Positions 33,641 through 44,294 of a stretch of DNA of 64,000 nt are shown in pieces. The notes under the pieces are model-generated. The model saw only the letters and a program-made list of their open reading frames with translations, was not told the origin of the DNA and ran no database searches. The DNA is from Viola odorata (lineage: Eukaryota > Streptophyta > Magnoliopsida > Malpighiales > Violaceae): the NCBI GenBank assembly GCA_963691705.1, contig OY829537.1, forward strand, positions 41,419,514 to 41,483,513. Reading direction: 5' to 3'. The position numbers and the translations under genes were made by a program. The first letter of the stretch is position 1. Each line of letters starts with the position of its first letter.

Positions 33641-36373
33641 TCAGTGCTCGGACGGGGTGGTGCTAGAGGAAACAGGAGCGTCTGACTCTTTGTTTTCCCC
33701 GTGACCTTCAATCCGGGATTTGGAAGCGTAGAACTTATCATCTGTTATATCCTTCATCTTTCGCTTATCAATAGTAGAAACAGGAAGAGGATCGAACTTT
33801 TCCCTCTCGTAATGTTCCACAAAAGCATCTGTCATCACCTTTATCCCTTGCCATTTATACCACTGGCATTTCTTTGTGCTCATGCTCAGCTCCTTCTCCA
33901 AAGCCGCATTCTTTTCTTGTTCACCCGCCACTACCGCTTTCAAACCACACATTATCAGGGCATCCTTGGACATTTGATCTGTTATTGTTGTTGTTTTCTC
34001 TAACATGTCTTCATATTTGGCCTGGTAATGTGCTTCGCTTATCTGGACAATCTCTAAGTTCACCAGAATGTTCTCATACTTGGCATGATATTGTGCTTCA
34101 CCTTTTTGGGCCATTTCTAAATTCTCCAGAACTTCTCGCAATGTTTTCTCTGCAACCTCTTGTGCCTGCAAGTAATCTTGCTCTCTATTTTGAGTTGCTT
34201 CAAGGGCCTTTTGAAGGGTTTGAAGTTGTTCTTGCTTTTCGGCACATTCTCGGATTGCTTGATCTCGAGAATTTTGCATCTTTTCCATGGAGATCTTCAT
34301 TTCCGCATTATGACAGAAAGTTGGTCTTCAGCTGATTGTGACAGAAAATTGTCTCTCTTCCGGTTGAGGCAAAATCTCGGTAGCCAGAGTGGATGAACTT
34401 TGGTTGGCTATCAGATTGCAAGTGGCAGGGGAAGTTCCTTCAGTAGTAGCCATTTCGAAAGAAGGAATGAAATACATCATAGGAAGGCCGACATTGGAGG
34501 ATTGCGGGAGCAAAGGAGATACAACAGTATTAACCTCTATACCCGGAGCAGAGGAAGAAGTTTCTCCCCCTGTTTCTTGGAAAGAATTCAGAGGAGAGAC
34601 AAGAAGTGATAATTTGGATGGAGTGGGTGATGAAGAAGTTGGCGTGAAGGTGGCGGGCCCGGCAGGGGCAGTAGTTGCCAGTAATTTTGACATCTTTATG
34701 TCATCAGTGGTAATTTCAATAGGCCCTCCACCACTACCTAGTTCTTCTTGCCCAACCGGAGGAATAGTTACCATGGTTTCGCTAGAGGATTCTTCATCTG
34801 TTTTCCCTTGGCAGTAGGAGAGGAAGAAATTATCAATATTGTCCAAGGCCTGGGAAGGATTGGCCATGGAAAAGTTTTCTGTAACCTCCTGTATAGAAAA
34901 TGAGGAAGCATTTCGTATTAATAAAAGTGCAAGTAGTAAAAGAAATAAAATAGTTTAAGAATAAACATACCCGAGTTTCTGAAAGAAAGCTTCGAGGAAT
35001 ATCATGGAGAGGGGATTCCGGGGCCGAAACCTTTGATATAGTGGCCACCCCGGAACCTTTGTCAAAATCAATAGTGGTGGATTCCAAGGTCATTCCTACA
35101 GGAGATTCTGGCATTGTGCTCACCCCGGAATCTGTTGCGACATGTCTTGCCTCGAAAGTTGCGGCAGTGTTAGACGCGTCAGCTGCTGCATTTTCTTTGG
35201 GACCTTCCGGATCACCCGGAATCTCTTATTCCATAGCCGCGATGCTGCAAATGTTTGTTGATGCCACGGTGCCAGAAGTTGCTCCAAGAGGTGTTGTGAC
35301 ATTCGGAGCTTGTGGAATTATAGGGATGGTGGAAAGTGTAATTACAGGACCTTTGCTTGCGTGACCTTTGGTTAATTTTATTTTCTTCTTTTGGGGTGTC
35401 ATGGAAGGCTCCTCCAAAATGGCAATCCCTTTGGAAGTAGGAGCAGGAATGGTAGACTGAAGCCTTCATTCACTTCATTCCCGCTTATGGACGCATTTCG
35501 GTCTCCAATGGGGATCAATTTCTGCCAAATATTTGCAGATTATTAAATAATATTACAAGATGATATTTTGTATTTTATAAAGTTATGTGAAAAAGAGAGA
35601 ATGGAAACTCACTCAGTTGGCATTCTGACATTGGAAAATTAATAGCCAAATACCGGGTATGGAAGGTCGTATCCACTTACAGTAATTGAGCAACCCAGCT
35701 ACGTTCTGGGTCAGCAAGAGGAACCGATCTAACCCAGCTGCTTTCTGTGAGGTCCCGATTCCATCCGGATCTCCATAGTGGGGTAGGAGAGTCAATTACA
35801 AAAAAACTTATCTTTCCACTTGGCTTGAAAGGAGTCGACTTTGTAGAGCTTCCAGGTGAAGCCCTTCAAGGAGTCATCATCATAGCGAGGGGCTAGTGAG
35901 ATTAAGCCCCTACGGTTGTATAAACAGTAGAGATATTGCAGCAAAGGAATAGTGGGAGAAATGTGTTGGGATTCGCAGAGATGGATGGAACAATATAGGT
36001 TTATAAGGGCATTGGGACTGAATTGGGCAGGGCTCAAGCCGAATTTAGTCAGTAGTCGTGCCATGAAAGGATTGACAGGGAATTGAAAGCCAAAAAAGAA
36101 CATTTTGGTGTATAAAATTCGTTGGTTTCCTTCTAAGGTGTTGTTTAACCTAACCTCGTCATTGGCGAGTTGAAGGGTATAGGCCGTTGGAATTTCTGCG
36201 TGATATCTGGTCAATTCTTGGTTAAGAGCGCCCAACGAGGAAATGGTTGAGAGAATCTCGTCGATTTCTTATTCTCCTCGTCCTTGAGGTTTGGACGGAT
36301 TCTCACCAGACCTTTGAGTCTGGGCAGGGCTTTCATTGGTCGCTTGAGGATTGATAGGGTTTTTGCCAGTCAT
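33641..36373 (-). pseudogene. Gene Y': Y homologue of E4
   Basis: ATG 36371-36373 opens MTGKNPINPQ; a TAA at 36269-36271 and a one-base shift near 35800 (run of T) break exon 1. The domain carries VRLNNTLEGNQ, KMFFFGFQFPVNP, YNRRGLISLAPRYDDDSLKGF. Intron 1 uses a GTGAGT donor (35612) and an ATTTGGCAG acceptor (35522). A later intron (GTATGT 34970 to CAG 34889, 82 bp) matches Y intron 2. The linker has a PQKKKIKL basic stretch. From about 34300 to 33900 the product is a long coiled coil (repeats of LEMAQKGEAQYHAKYENIL), then KKCQWYKWQGIKVMTDAFVE, the C-terminal motif shared with Y''. A further disruption lies around 34300-34340. Confidence 0.72.
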
Positions 36374-36559
36374 TGTGAATAGGATGTGGGAAATAAAATT
36401 GAAGAAGGAGATAGATTGAAGTGAAAGAGTAAGAAAGATGTGCAAAAGTTTTTGGAGTTTTTGGAGAAAAAAGACTTGAGCGGCGTAATAAAAAGAAGAG
36501 TTAAAGGAGATTGAAGGATGCGGAAGAAGTAAAAGGAAATAAAAGGAATAGTGGTGCAA

Positions 36560-36572
36560 TTTATAACCCTAG
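36560..36572 (-). promoter_or_regulatory. Core promoter of gene Y'
   Basis: The minus-strand sequence CTAGGGTTATAAA is identical to 13 bases at 3053-3065 upstream of Y, and lies about 190 bases before the Y' ATG. Confidence 0.6.
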
Positions 36573-37135
36573 GCGTCAAAACGGTACGACTGTCTGGCCA
36601 GTTACCATTTTCCAGGTGGCGTTTCAAAGGAAAAGAGAGAGTTGCGTGTAAGGGTCGTGACTATTGTGGGAAAGGAAATACGTGTTGGTTAAGTGTTGTT
36701 CATCTAAGGAGATCGTGCGTTAGTCATCATTTCTTCCTTAATCGCATTGATTAGGGATTTTTCAGCATTTAATGCTCTAACAAGAAGAGAATAAAATAAG
36801 AGATATTGTTGAAAGAAAATCTTTAAAGAATAACTAGAACACTTTACACCGGAATCACACTTTTCTATTCCGGAATCACCTATCGTACAAGGATTTATTC
36901 CGGAATCTTTTGTATTCTGGAATCACCTTGTGTGAGGATTTTTGATTTATAGTTATGACAGTTTATTTTTATTTGTTATGATTATTTGTTTCCTGTTTTA
37001 GGGAGAAATTTGTTTGATGAGAATACTTGGAAATATTAATTGGGGAAATACTCTTGCAAGTTCTAGAAATAATATTACATCAATTGGATAGAAAGGAAAT
37101 TGTTTGAATAAGTACAAAAACAAGAATGATTATTC
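36573..37135. other. Spacer between Y' and X'
   Basis: Contains several ATTCCGGAATC words (36850-36945), matching the inner palindrome of the repeat at 33235-33470. No coding sequence is seen. Confidence 0.4.
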
Positions 37136-39242
37136 TTAGGGAGGAATGGGAGATCCTGTGCTTGGTCTTGATTCCTCTATACCCGGATTCGGGACATCTT
37201 CTGTTCCAGGGTCTGTACTGACCTCCATGTCTTCAGTTTCCTCATCATCCGGGAGGTCGGATAAGGATAAATCTTCATCACCTCCGTCGTCATTAGTTTT
37301 CTCCTCATTAGACAAGGAAAGCCTAGCCTTACTTTCATCAATCTCAGCCATCCTCTTATGGGTATATTCAGCGATGCGGCTTGGGTCAAAGTTGATCTGG
37401 CCATAATAATCCAGAAATCCAGCATTCATGGCACGCATAGTTTTCTTCCGCCACCAGTTGACCTTGCGAGGAAATATGGCTAGCTCCTCGTCCTTGGCAG
37501 AAATTTCCTCTTAGAGTAAGGAAACTTTTTTCTTCTCCGCTATCAACTCCGCTTCTAGGGTTTCAATTTTGGCCATGCTCCATTTTAGTGTGATCATGGA
37601 GTTGTACCAATTTCTGGGTCCTAGCCTAGCCTCGAGCAAGCTGTGCTTTTTGGTTGTTGATAGTATTGGTCAGGCCTTGTACTTTGGCATTATTTGCCTC
37701 CATAGCATAACGCAACTTGCGAGAGATGGAGAGAAGGTCATTTTGAAGTTGGAGGTAAGGATCCTTAGAAGGTAATTTGCGAAATTCCTCTTCTTCCTGA
37801 GGAGGGGACAACATACTGCTCACCAAGAAAGTTGTCATTGCGCTTCCGATGGATGATTCCGGAATCCCCAGGGAATGAAGGCCGTCCGCTCCCAAACTCG
37901 TTAAATTAATTTGATGAGTGGGGGTACCTTGGGGGCATGTGGCAGAGAGATTGGCGATAAAACGAGGAGGCAGATGCTGAGCAGAGCCTGGCTAAGTGAG
38001 TGACAGTATAGAGACTGCAGTAGAAAAGAGTGGCATAAGATTGACAGCCAATGGTGCAGAAGATCTTGTGACAATATTAGCGGAGGTACCTGTAGCCGGA
38101 ATCAAGGAAGCAGTTGGTGTAACTGGAATCAAGGGCATAGTTGTTGTAGCTGGAATTGAGGAAGTGAGTGTTAAAGGCATGGCAGGAACCTTTTCCAGAA
38201 TTGAAGCATCTTCCGGGATTGGATTTGTCACTAGTCGAGAATTAAGTACCTCGACCGGAATCCTTTCTGAATCGTCAGACAAGTTGGATAAGTCAGGAAA
38301 ATTTAGACCCCTCATGGAAGCTGGGAAGGACAAATCTTACGCCCTGCTGCCAAAGCTTCTCATTCTTCTCTTATCTTTTGCCTCTAAGCTTTGGTGGCTT
38401 GAAGGAGACTTTCTTCTTTGTCCATGTTATCGGAAAACTGAAATATAGACAATGTGGAAGAGGAAGGCAGAAATAGAGGAATAGTTCCGGGCTCAACCTT
38501 TATTTCAACGGTTGGGAAAGATGTTTCCCTGACAGGTTGAGAGCTAGTTCCTTGTTTACGAATGGGCAACCAATTATGGACAAAACTTGGTGTCCTTCCG
38601 GAATCTCTGTCGGATCTTCTTTTCTTCACAGGAAGAACGGTTCTCAAGGCCACGTGGGCTGGGCCGGAAGCACTTGCAGCCTGGGAAGTATCTAGGCCGG
38701 ATGGTGTGCCTATGTTGTCTTGTTGTTGTTCTTCCACAATTTCTATAAAAAGTAAAATTTTACAAGTTAAACAATAAACAGGATGAAAGAGGAAGAGAAA
38801 GGTGGAAACTTACCCACAACACATTCATTTAAAGGCATGTCCTTAGCAAAGTTAAGGGTATGGAAAGGCATTTGTACACCACATAACGTATCGGCATCAG
38901 CTTCGTCTCTCGAATTTAACCCAACAGGTCTTTTCCAGTGTTTATTAACAATCTTACGGTTAAAACCGGAATGCCACTGGGGTGTGGGCAGTTCAACAAT
39001 AAAGAACCTATCCTTCCACTCATCTACCATTGCTACCATTGTGTCAAATTCTTGAAAATTTTCCAGAAGTGGTTGAGCAAATGGATCTCCAAAACGAGGG
39101 ATAATATCAATTAAACCGTTATGGCTATCTAATTGGAAGAAACAACAAAGTAAGGAGACATAAGGGAAAATAATACCCTTCATTTTATAAATTCAAATGA
39201 AAGCATAAATTCCGGCCCAAGAGTGAGGAGTTATCTGTAATT
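37136..39242 (-). pseudogene. Gene X': X homologue of E4, 5' end lost
   Basis: The first exon (to 38814) begins in the middle of the domain (QITPHSWAGIYAFI aligned with QITPSSWCGIYTFI of X), followed by a TGA (39193-39195) and DIIPRFGDPF. A 71-bp intron (38743-38813, GTAAGT...TTATAG) matches the 71-bp intron of X. Exon 2 has VKKRRSD and SFVHNWLPIRKQG (KRKR and HFLDNWLPAWDKG in X), an IPAT-type Thr/Pro-rich stretch, coiled coil, and MNAGFLDYYGQINFDPSRIAEYTHKRMAEIDESK matched to the X C-terminus (seen in parts). Stops and shifts lie near 38384, 37990 and 37510. The 5' end is replaced at 39243 by an LTR fragment. Confidence 0.7.
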
Positions 39243-39467
39243 TGATAACCCTTGAACCTAGGGTAATGATAATCAGGGAATATATTCTGACGATAGGGTG
39301 GTCGTCCACACCGCAGCTACACCTGCAAGGCGCCGGGGAGACACTCCAACAATCAAGTTAGTATTCATAGTGATAAGTGGGGTAAGCAAAGAGTAATAAA
39401 GGTGAGAGTAGATTTTAGTAGAGTGTGGGCTAGCTTTTCTATGTGTTTAGGCTTACCTGTTAGCCCC
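39243..39467 (-). repeat. LTR fragment of a third Tat subfamily
   Basis: It starts TGATAACC and has the family-conserved GCAAGGCGCCGGGGAGACACTCC--CAATCAAGTTAGTA and GGCTTACCTG blocks found in the E1 and E3 LTRs, but is clearly diverged from both. It begins exactly where X' coding sequence stops and ends where MULE sequence starts, so it is truncated. Confidence 0.6.
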
Positions 39468-40043
39468 ATGCAGTCTCTGTGGGGGTATTCTCTTCAGCCA
39501 AGCATAGGCAGATGGTTTCTCAGCCTTTATCATCTCCATGTGTATGTTAAACTTGGTCTCTATGTATGATCTTGCAGCATCCTAGAGCTGGTCCTTCAGG
39601 TACTGACCCCCACCAAACTCAGTTTTGAAATTGTTCCAAATGTGCCTCACACAATATCTATGGTCAACTTCCTTCAAAACAGTATCAAATAGATTTTGCA
39701 ACCCCTGTACAATGTTAAGCATTTGAAAGTTACACACATTTGAAAGTTACTCAATGGTCTACAACAAATGGATAATAAGCATGATAGAACTAGTGTAAAG
39801 TTACCTTCTGCCTGTCTGACATAAAACACCACTCTTCTAAGGGCCCAATGTCCTCTTGTAATCTTTGCAAAAACCACCACTAGTTGTCCTTGTTCTCAGA
39901 GTCCACAACTACCCAAGCAATAGGAAATATGTTACCATTTGCATCCTTTCCTATTGCTGATAGTAGGTGGCCCTTGTACCTTCCCATTAAATGACACCCA
40001 TCAATACTAATAAATGGCCTACAACCTTTCAAAAATCCCCGCT
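39468..40043 (-). pseudogene. MULE transposase fragment (catalytic part)
   Basis: On the minus strand SIDGCHLMGRYKGHLLSAIG and AWVVVDSENKDN-WFLQRL are typical of MuDR/MULE transposases. After MSDRQK a 100-bp intron (donor at 39804, acceptor at 39705) leads to GLQNLFDTVLKEVDHRYCVRHIWNNF, then FNIHMEMIKAEKPSAYAWLKRIPP. Stops include TAG replacing the Trp after KDN and one after YLKDQL. The C-terminal part is missing here but is found on the opposite strand at 40296. Confidence 0.8.
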
Positions 40044-40050
40044 TGCAGGC

Positions 40051-40220
40051 CGTAAATTATCATGATTCATATGCTGGGGTGACATCTACTACTTCTAACT
40101 GGCTGGAAGGCTCCTGGACGATACCATAAAAATGGTCCCTCAGTAAATGGATACGTGATTGCTTATCGAACCATCAAAAGTTCTAGGCGCTCACCCATTT
40201 AGGGGTTCACATAAGGTACT
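40051..40220 (+). repeat. Fragment of Ogre leader
   Basis: Collinear with 23845-24010: CATGATTCATATGCTGGGGTGAC, CTTCTAACTGGCT, GGTCCCTCAGTAAATGGATACG, GCTCACCCATTTAGGGGTTC. It carries many substitutions, so it does not come from the young copy in this window. Confidence 0.7.
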
Positions 40221-40295
40221 ATGCCTGCCTGAATAATATATTCAAATTCCTATTATTTTATTTTAGAATAATATTACAAATTGTATTATTTTGTG

Positions 40296-40586
40296 TCAGA
40301 GATGCAAGGAAAAAACCAATTCTAACTTGTTTGGAGATTATTCAAAGGCTACTCATGAAGAGATTCTATGTTAAGTATCAGGGGATGCAATTATACCAGG
40401 GATTTGTGTGTCCTAAAAGGTTCAACAGGCTTGAAAAGTGTATCCAGGAATGTCAGTCTTTCATAGTATATCCTAACTCTCAAGGGCAGAAGTTTGAGGT
40501 TTAGCATGTTAGTGGTGAAAGAGGAACGTGTGACCTGCAACTGAAGACATGCTCATGCAGAAGGTGGGACTTATCCGGGGAAGAAG
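40296..40586 (+). pseudogene. MULE transposase C-terminal fragment
   Basis: Encodes ARKKPILTCLEIIQRLLMKR, CPKRFNRLEK and CDLQLKTCSCRRWDLSG, the C-terminal region ending in the SWIM-type CxC of MULE transposases. It has a TAG at 40502-40504. It should follow directly on the fragment at 39468-40043 but is on the opposite strand. Its frame runs on, without a shift, into Y''. Confidence 0.78.
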
Positions 40587-42812
40587 TAATTGATACCACT
40601 CCCACTTCTTTGTACACTCTGCCTTTAATTAACCGTAGGCTTGCTGGGTTTTCTGCACGATTTCCCAAGGAATATCCCGTGCATCCTGCTTCTGAATCGC
40701 TTCGATTGAACAACATTTTGCCCGGAAATAGCAGAATGCTGTATGCTAAGCTCTTCGATCATGGGTTTCGTCTCCCTCTTGACCCGCTTGTAAAATTGTT
40801 GTAGGCTGATTCTGATTTGGCTCCGGCTCAGTTGAGTTCTAACGCGATTTGCGTTGTTAGTGCTTTTGCCGCACTGTGCCGTTTCAAGGGAATAGAATCT
40901 CCCACCTTAGCGTTGCTTCATGACATTTTCCAATTGTATTCCCGTAAATGGGTGATATCGATATCGCCTCGCTACGAAGACGGTTCCTTGAAGCCCTTTA
41001 CTTGGAAACTAATGGGCATTGAGTCTTCCATTCCTCACTGGAAAGAGGAATTTTTTATTATTGATCTGCCTGAGCAGTTGTGGAGGGCTGGCTTCAACGA
41101 AACAATTAAAGATGGGGCTTGGGGTCATCGGAAACCCCTTTCCGACCCGGAGGATGGCTGGTTGAAGACGCTGCTTCAATTTGATTTTAGCGTTGATGCC
41201 CGAAAAGTGGCCAACGGGTTGCCCGTGGAACAGTGCAAGAAGGGTGAGCGTTTGACCTTTTTTCTTTTGCGTTGTCAAGAAGTACTAACGCTAATGTTTT
41301 GTGATTGTGCAGTGCCTCCGCCTGGTTGGGAGCCTGAGTATTTTCGAAGGAGGAGGAAACAGGAGGCGAAAAAGAAAGCTGTCGCTGAAGCTAGGGCTGC
41401 TGCTGCCGCTGCTGCTAACGCTGAGGGAGGGGAGGCCACTGCTACCACTAGCGTTACGGGCCCTCGAGTTGTAAGACAGAGACAGCCTAGGAAAGCACGT
41501 GCTGCCCCATCCGTTTGTCCCAGACCGTTGTCTCTTCAGAGGCTACGGTTGAACCGATTCCTGTTGGGATTCCTCTTGCATCCTCCACCACTCAGGTGAA
41601 CATTTTTAAAACTTTAGTCTTTCTTTTTTGCACCATTTCCTTATCACGTTCTGCGTTATTTAGGAAGTCGTTGCTGCTTCTGTCCCTTCTACCTCCCAGG
41701 GAGATATGGGTATCACTGATGTCCTTCGCGAGCGTCAGAAGAAGGCTCGCTATGATCTCCCGAATAGTCCTTCTTCCTCGGCCGCCAATCGTAGTTTGAG
41801 TGCCCTTGGGGGCGAGGGTGTATCTGCTGATCAATCGGAACCTGTTGATTTTGGCGGTCAACCCCATGTGCCTCCTGGTTCTCCTATCCATTCCGCGCAC
41901 ACCCCAACGGGCTATGATTCTGATGCCCTTAATCCTGAGGTGCCCGGAGGCAATGAGGTCTCGAGGCCTAACGCGGAGGGCCTCTCTAGCCGGCCAGCTT
42001 CTCCTGGTGCGTTGTTCTTTGTTCCGATGCCTCATCCACCTATTGTGAGGGGTGGGCCCGCTCCTGCCTTAATGGCTGGTATCTCTCCCTACGATCCTCC
42101 TCTCATGCCGACTCATCACGTTAGCTTGCGCTCCTTTAGGGACAGTATTCTGCAGTTTCCTGCCGATGCTGATCATGAGACCGTGATTTCCTCTACCGCT
42201 TATCTGGTAGCAAAGATTTTGTCTCTTCCAAGAGAGAGGGATGCCTTTGTGGCTCGGGGCGAGCAGGGGCGCATCAATTTCCTTCACTCTCAGGCGTTTT
42301 ATATGCTTTGCCATCTTCACTATATGGATGAAGAGAATGCCAGAGCTGCAGCTAACGGGCGAGGAGAGATAAACAGGCTGTTGGAAGAGTGACAGCGTCT
42401 TGAAAATGCCCTTGCTGCTGCCAACGAAAGTATGGAGACTGCTCAGGGAGAGGCTATCGCGGTCAAACAAGAGTTGGAGGCCGCTAAGTTAGCTTTGGAG
42501 GAGGAGAAGAGACAACGTGCTGATCTGGCCCTACGCCTCTCTCAGGAGGAGGATAGCCTGCGTCTGGAGAGACAGAGGAATGCTGAGCTTTCTGCCGATT
42601 CCTCCCTTAACGCTGAGAAGAACCGTTGGTACTTTGAGCAGGGTGGGGGAATCATGTCAGAAGCCGTGATGCATCATTATGGAGTTGAGGAGCTCCGTAT
42701 TGAAGATCTCTCTGCGTATTTTGACAAGAGAGCCTCCTCCATTACTGATAGCGGTTTCTATCAGTGGAAGGCTGCTCAGCAAGGAGGGGCCAACGCGCCG
42801 CCCAATCTGTAG
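40587..42812 (+). pseudogene. Gene Y'': Y homologue of E3, 5' end lost
   Basis: Starts at EEVIDTT, the position of EEKIESI in Y, so about 14 codons plus the promoter are gone. The N-terminal domain has SLRLNNILPGN, KLFDHGFRLP and RKWVISISPRYEDGSLKPF; TAG at 40802-40804. Intron 1 is 41244-41312 (GTGAGC...GTGCAG). Exon 2 has PPPGWEPEYFRRRRKQEAKKK and an Ala run, with a shift near 41510. Intron 2 is 41596-41663. Exon 3 contains a linker, a coiled coil (EALAVKQELEAAKLALEEEK-like), TGA at 42390-42392, and the C-terminal KNRWYFEQGGGIMSEAVMHH. Splice sites are intact, unlike those of Y. Confidence 0.75.
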
Positions 42813-43199
42813 ACCTTTTGTTGTTTAGATGTTTTACATTTTTGTGGCTGACGGGCCCGTCTATATTTTGTACTTCAAACAATATGAGCCTTGACTTGGC
42901 TAATCCACTCTTTTTGGATAGAAGTTTTTTATCTGCTTTTCTTCATAATGTTGTTTGATCACTTGTCCGCACGGGACGTTTGGCGTTAGGTTTCCACAGA
43001 CGCATAGTTTCGCGTTGTATCCCGTTAGCTTTTCATCAGCTGCATTCTAGTAGCATGTCCATTATATCCTTCGATAGTCTCTCTGAGTGTAAATCAGCGT
43101 CGCTTCTGCATCTGCTGCACTTATATTCCTGCCGTCCCTCGTTGTCAGAGGGGGCTTTACATCTGTCTCAACGTTGTCGTTTCAGTATAGTCACCTTTC
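42813..43199. other. 3' flank of Y''
   Basis: Non-coding. T-rich just after the stop; nothing else recognised. Confidence 0.4.
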
Positions 43200-43820
43200 C
43201 GTCATCGTTTCACCGGGTATCAACCGCGCGGCTACTAGTTAGGATTTCTTTGTTTCTTTTCGCCAGAGATAGGCTCCAATATCGCTTCGCCGGGTATCAA
43301 TCGTGCGGCTACTAGTTAGGATTTCTTTGTTTCCTTTCGCCACAGATAGGCTCCAATATCGCTTCGCCGGGTATCAATCGCGCGGCTACTAGTTGGGATG
43401 TCTTTGTTTCCTTTCGCCACAGATAGGCTCCAACATCGCTTCACCGGGTATCAACCGCGCGGCTACTAGTTGGGATGTCTTTGTTTCCTTTCGCCACAGA
43501 TAGGCTCCAACATCGCTTCACCGGGTATCAACCGCGCAGCTACTAGTTAGGATTTCTTTTGTTTCTTTTCCGCCACAGATAGGCTCCAACATCACTTCAC
43601 CGGGTATCAACCACGCGGCTACTAGTTGGGATTTCTTTTGTTTCTTTTCAGCCACAGATAGGCTCCAACATCACTTCACCGGGTATCAATCGCGCGGCTA
43701 CTAGTTGGGATTTCTTTTGTTTCTTTTCCACCACAGATAGGCTCCAATATCACTTCACCGGGTATCAACCGCGCGGCTACTAGTTGGGATGTCTTTGTTT
43801 CCTTTCGCCACAGATAGGCT
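43200..43820 (+). repeat. Eight tandem units of 77-79 bp in E3
   Basis: CCGGGTATCAA recurs at 43213, 43290, 43367, 43444, 43521, 43600, 43679 and 43758: five units spaced by 77 bp, then three by 79 bp. Each has CGCGGCTACTAGTT and CGCCACAGATAGGCTCCAA. The E1 array has no counterpart of this unit. Confidence 0.92.
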
Positions 43821-44215
43821 TTGGGGAGTGCCTCATCTTAGTGAGCTGTCTGATCAGGACCAGCCATCACAAGGATAGGACTTTTCACCCCCAAGCATTG
43901 TACCTCCGTCCGTGGAATCGTGCCTCGTCTCTATGGGCCGTCTATGTGAGCACGGTTACCACAAGGATAGGATTTTCACTTCCAGGACGGAGTTGGTCTC
44001 TCCTTGGGGCGTGCCTCTCCTTATGGGGTTACCATAAGAATAAGATTTCACTCCCAAGGATTCCGGGGCGTGCCTCATCTTAACGGGCCGTCTATGTGAG
44101 CACGGTTGCCGCAAGGATAAACACCTTGTTATGCTAGGGCGTGCCTCGTCTTAATGAGCTATCTGATCAGGACCAGCCATCATAAGGATAGGATTTTCAC
44201 CCCTGGCATTCTTCG
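43821..44215 (+). repeat. Convergence array of E3 (five units)
   Basis: Units starting GTGCCTCATCTTAGTGAGC-type sequence at about 43830, 43922, 44002, 44069 and 44141, with ACAAGGATAGGA-TTTTCAC blocks. Homologous to 6486-7000 in E1 and 32583-32690 in E4. Confidence 0.75.
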
Positions 44216-44294
44216 CTACCTGCATATTACCAGTAGCAAACGCATGGTGAATATCTCAATATTCATTTATTAGAATAACTTTGATGTTACCCGA

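Larger units (their letters stand above)
32578..39242 (+). mobile_element. E4: 3' part of a plus-oriented Tat element carrying Y' and X'
   Basis: Read on the minus strand, this has X', then Y', then array units, the reverse of the layout at 394-7000. Since X and Y are antisense to gag-pol in E1 and E3, the E4 gag-pol should run on the plus strand and lie left of E1, outside the window. E1 separates the array from that part. The right end stops inside X' where an LTR fragment begins. Confidence 0.6.

Noticed and set aside
39186..39210. CAAATGAAAGCATAAA resembling the Tat primer site next to an LTR
   Set aside because: On the minus strand this is X' coding sequence (GIYAFI region) aligned with X, and the match to the primer site is poor.
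43200..44215. Regularly spaced repeats that could suggest a CRISPR-like array
   Set aside because: There are no unique spacers of constant length; units are contiguous tandem repeats in a plant retrotransposon.
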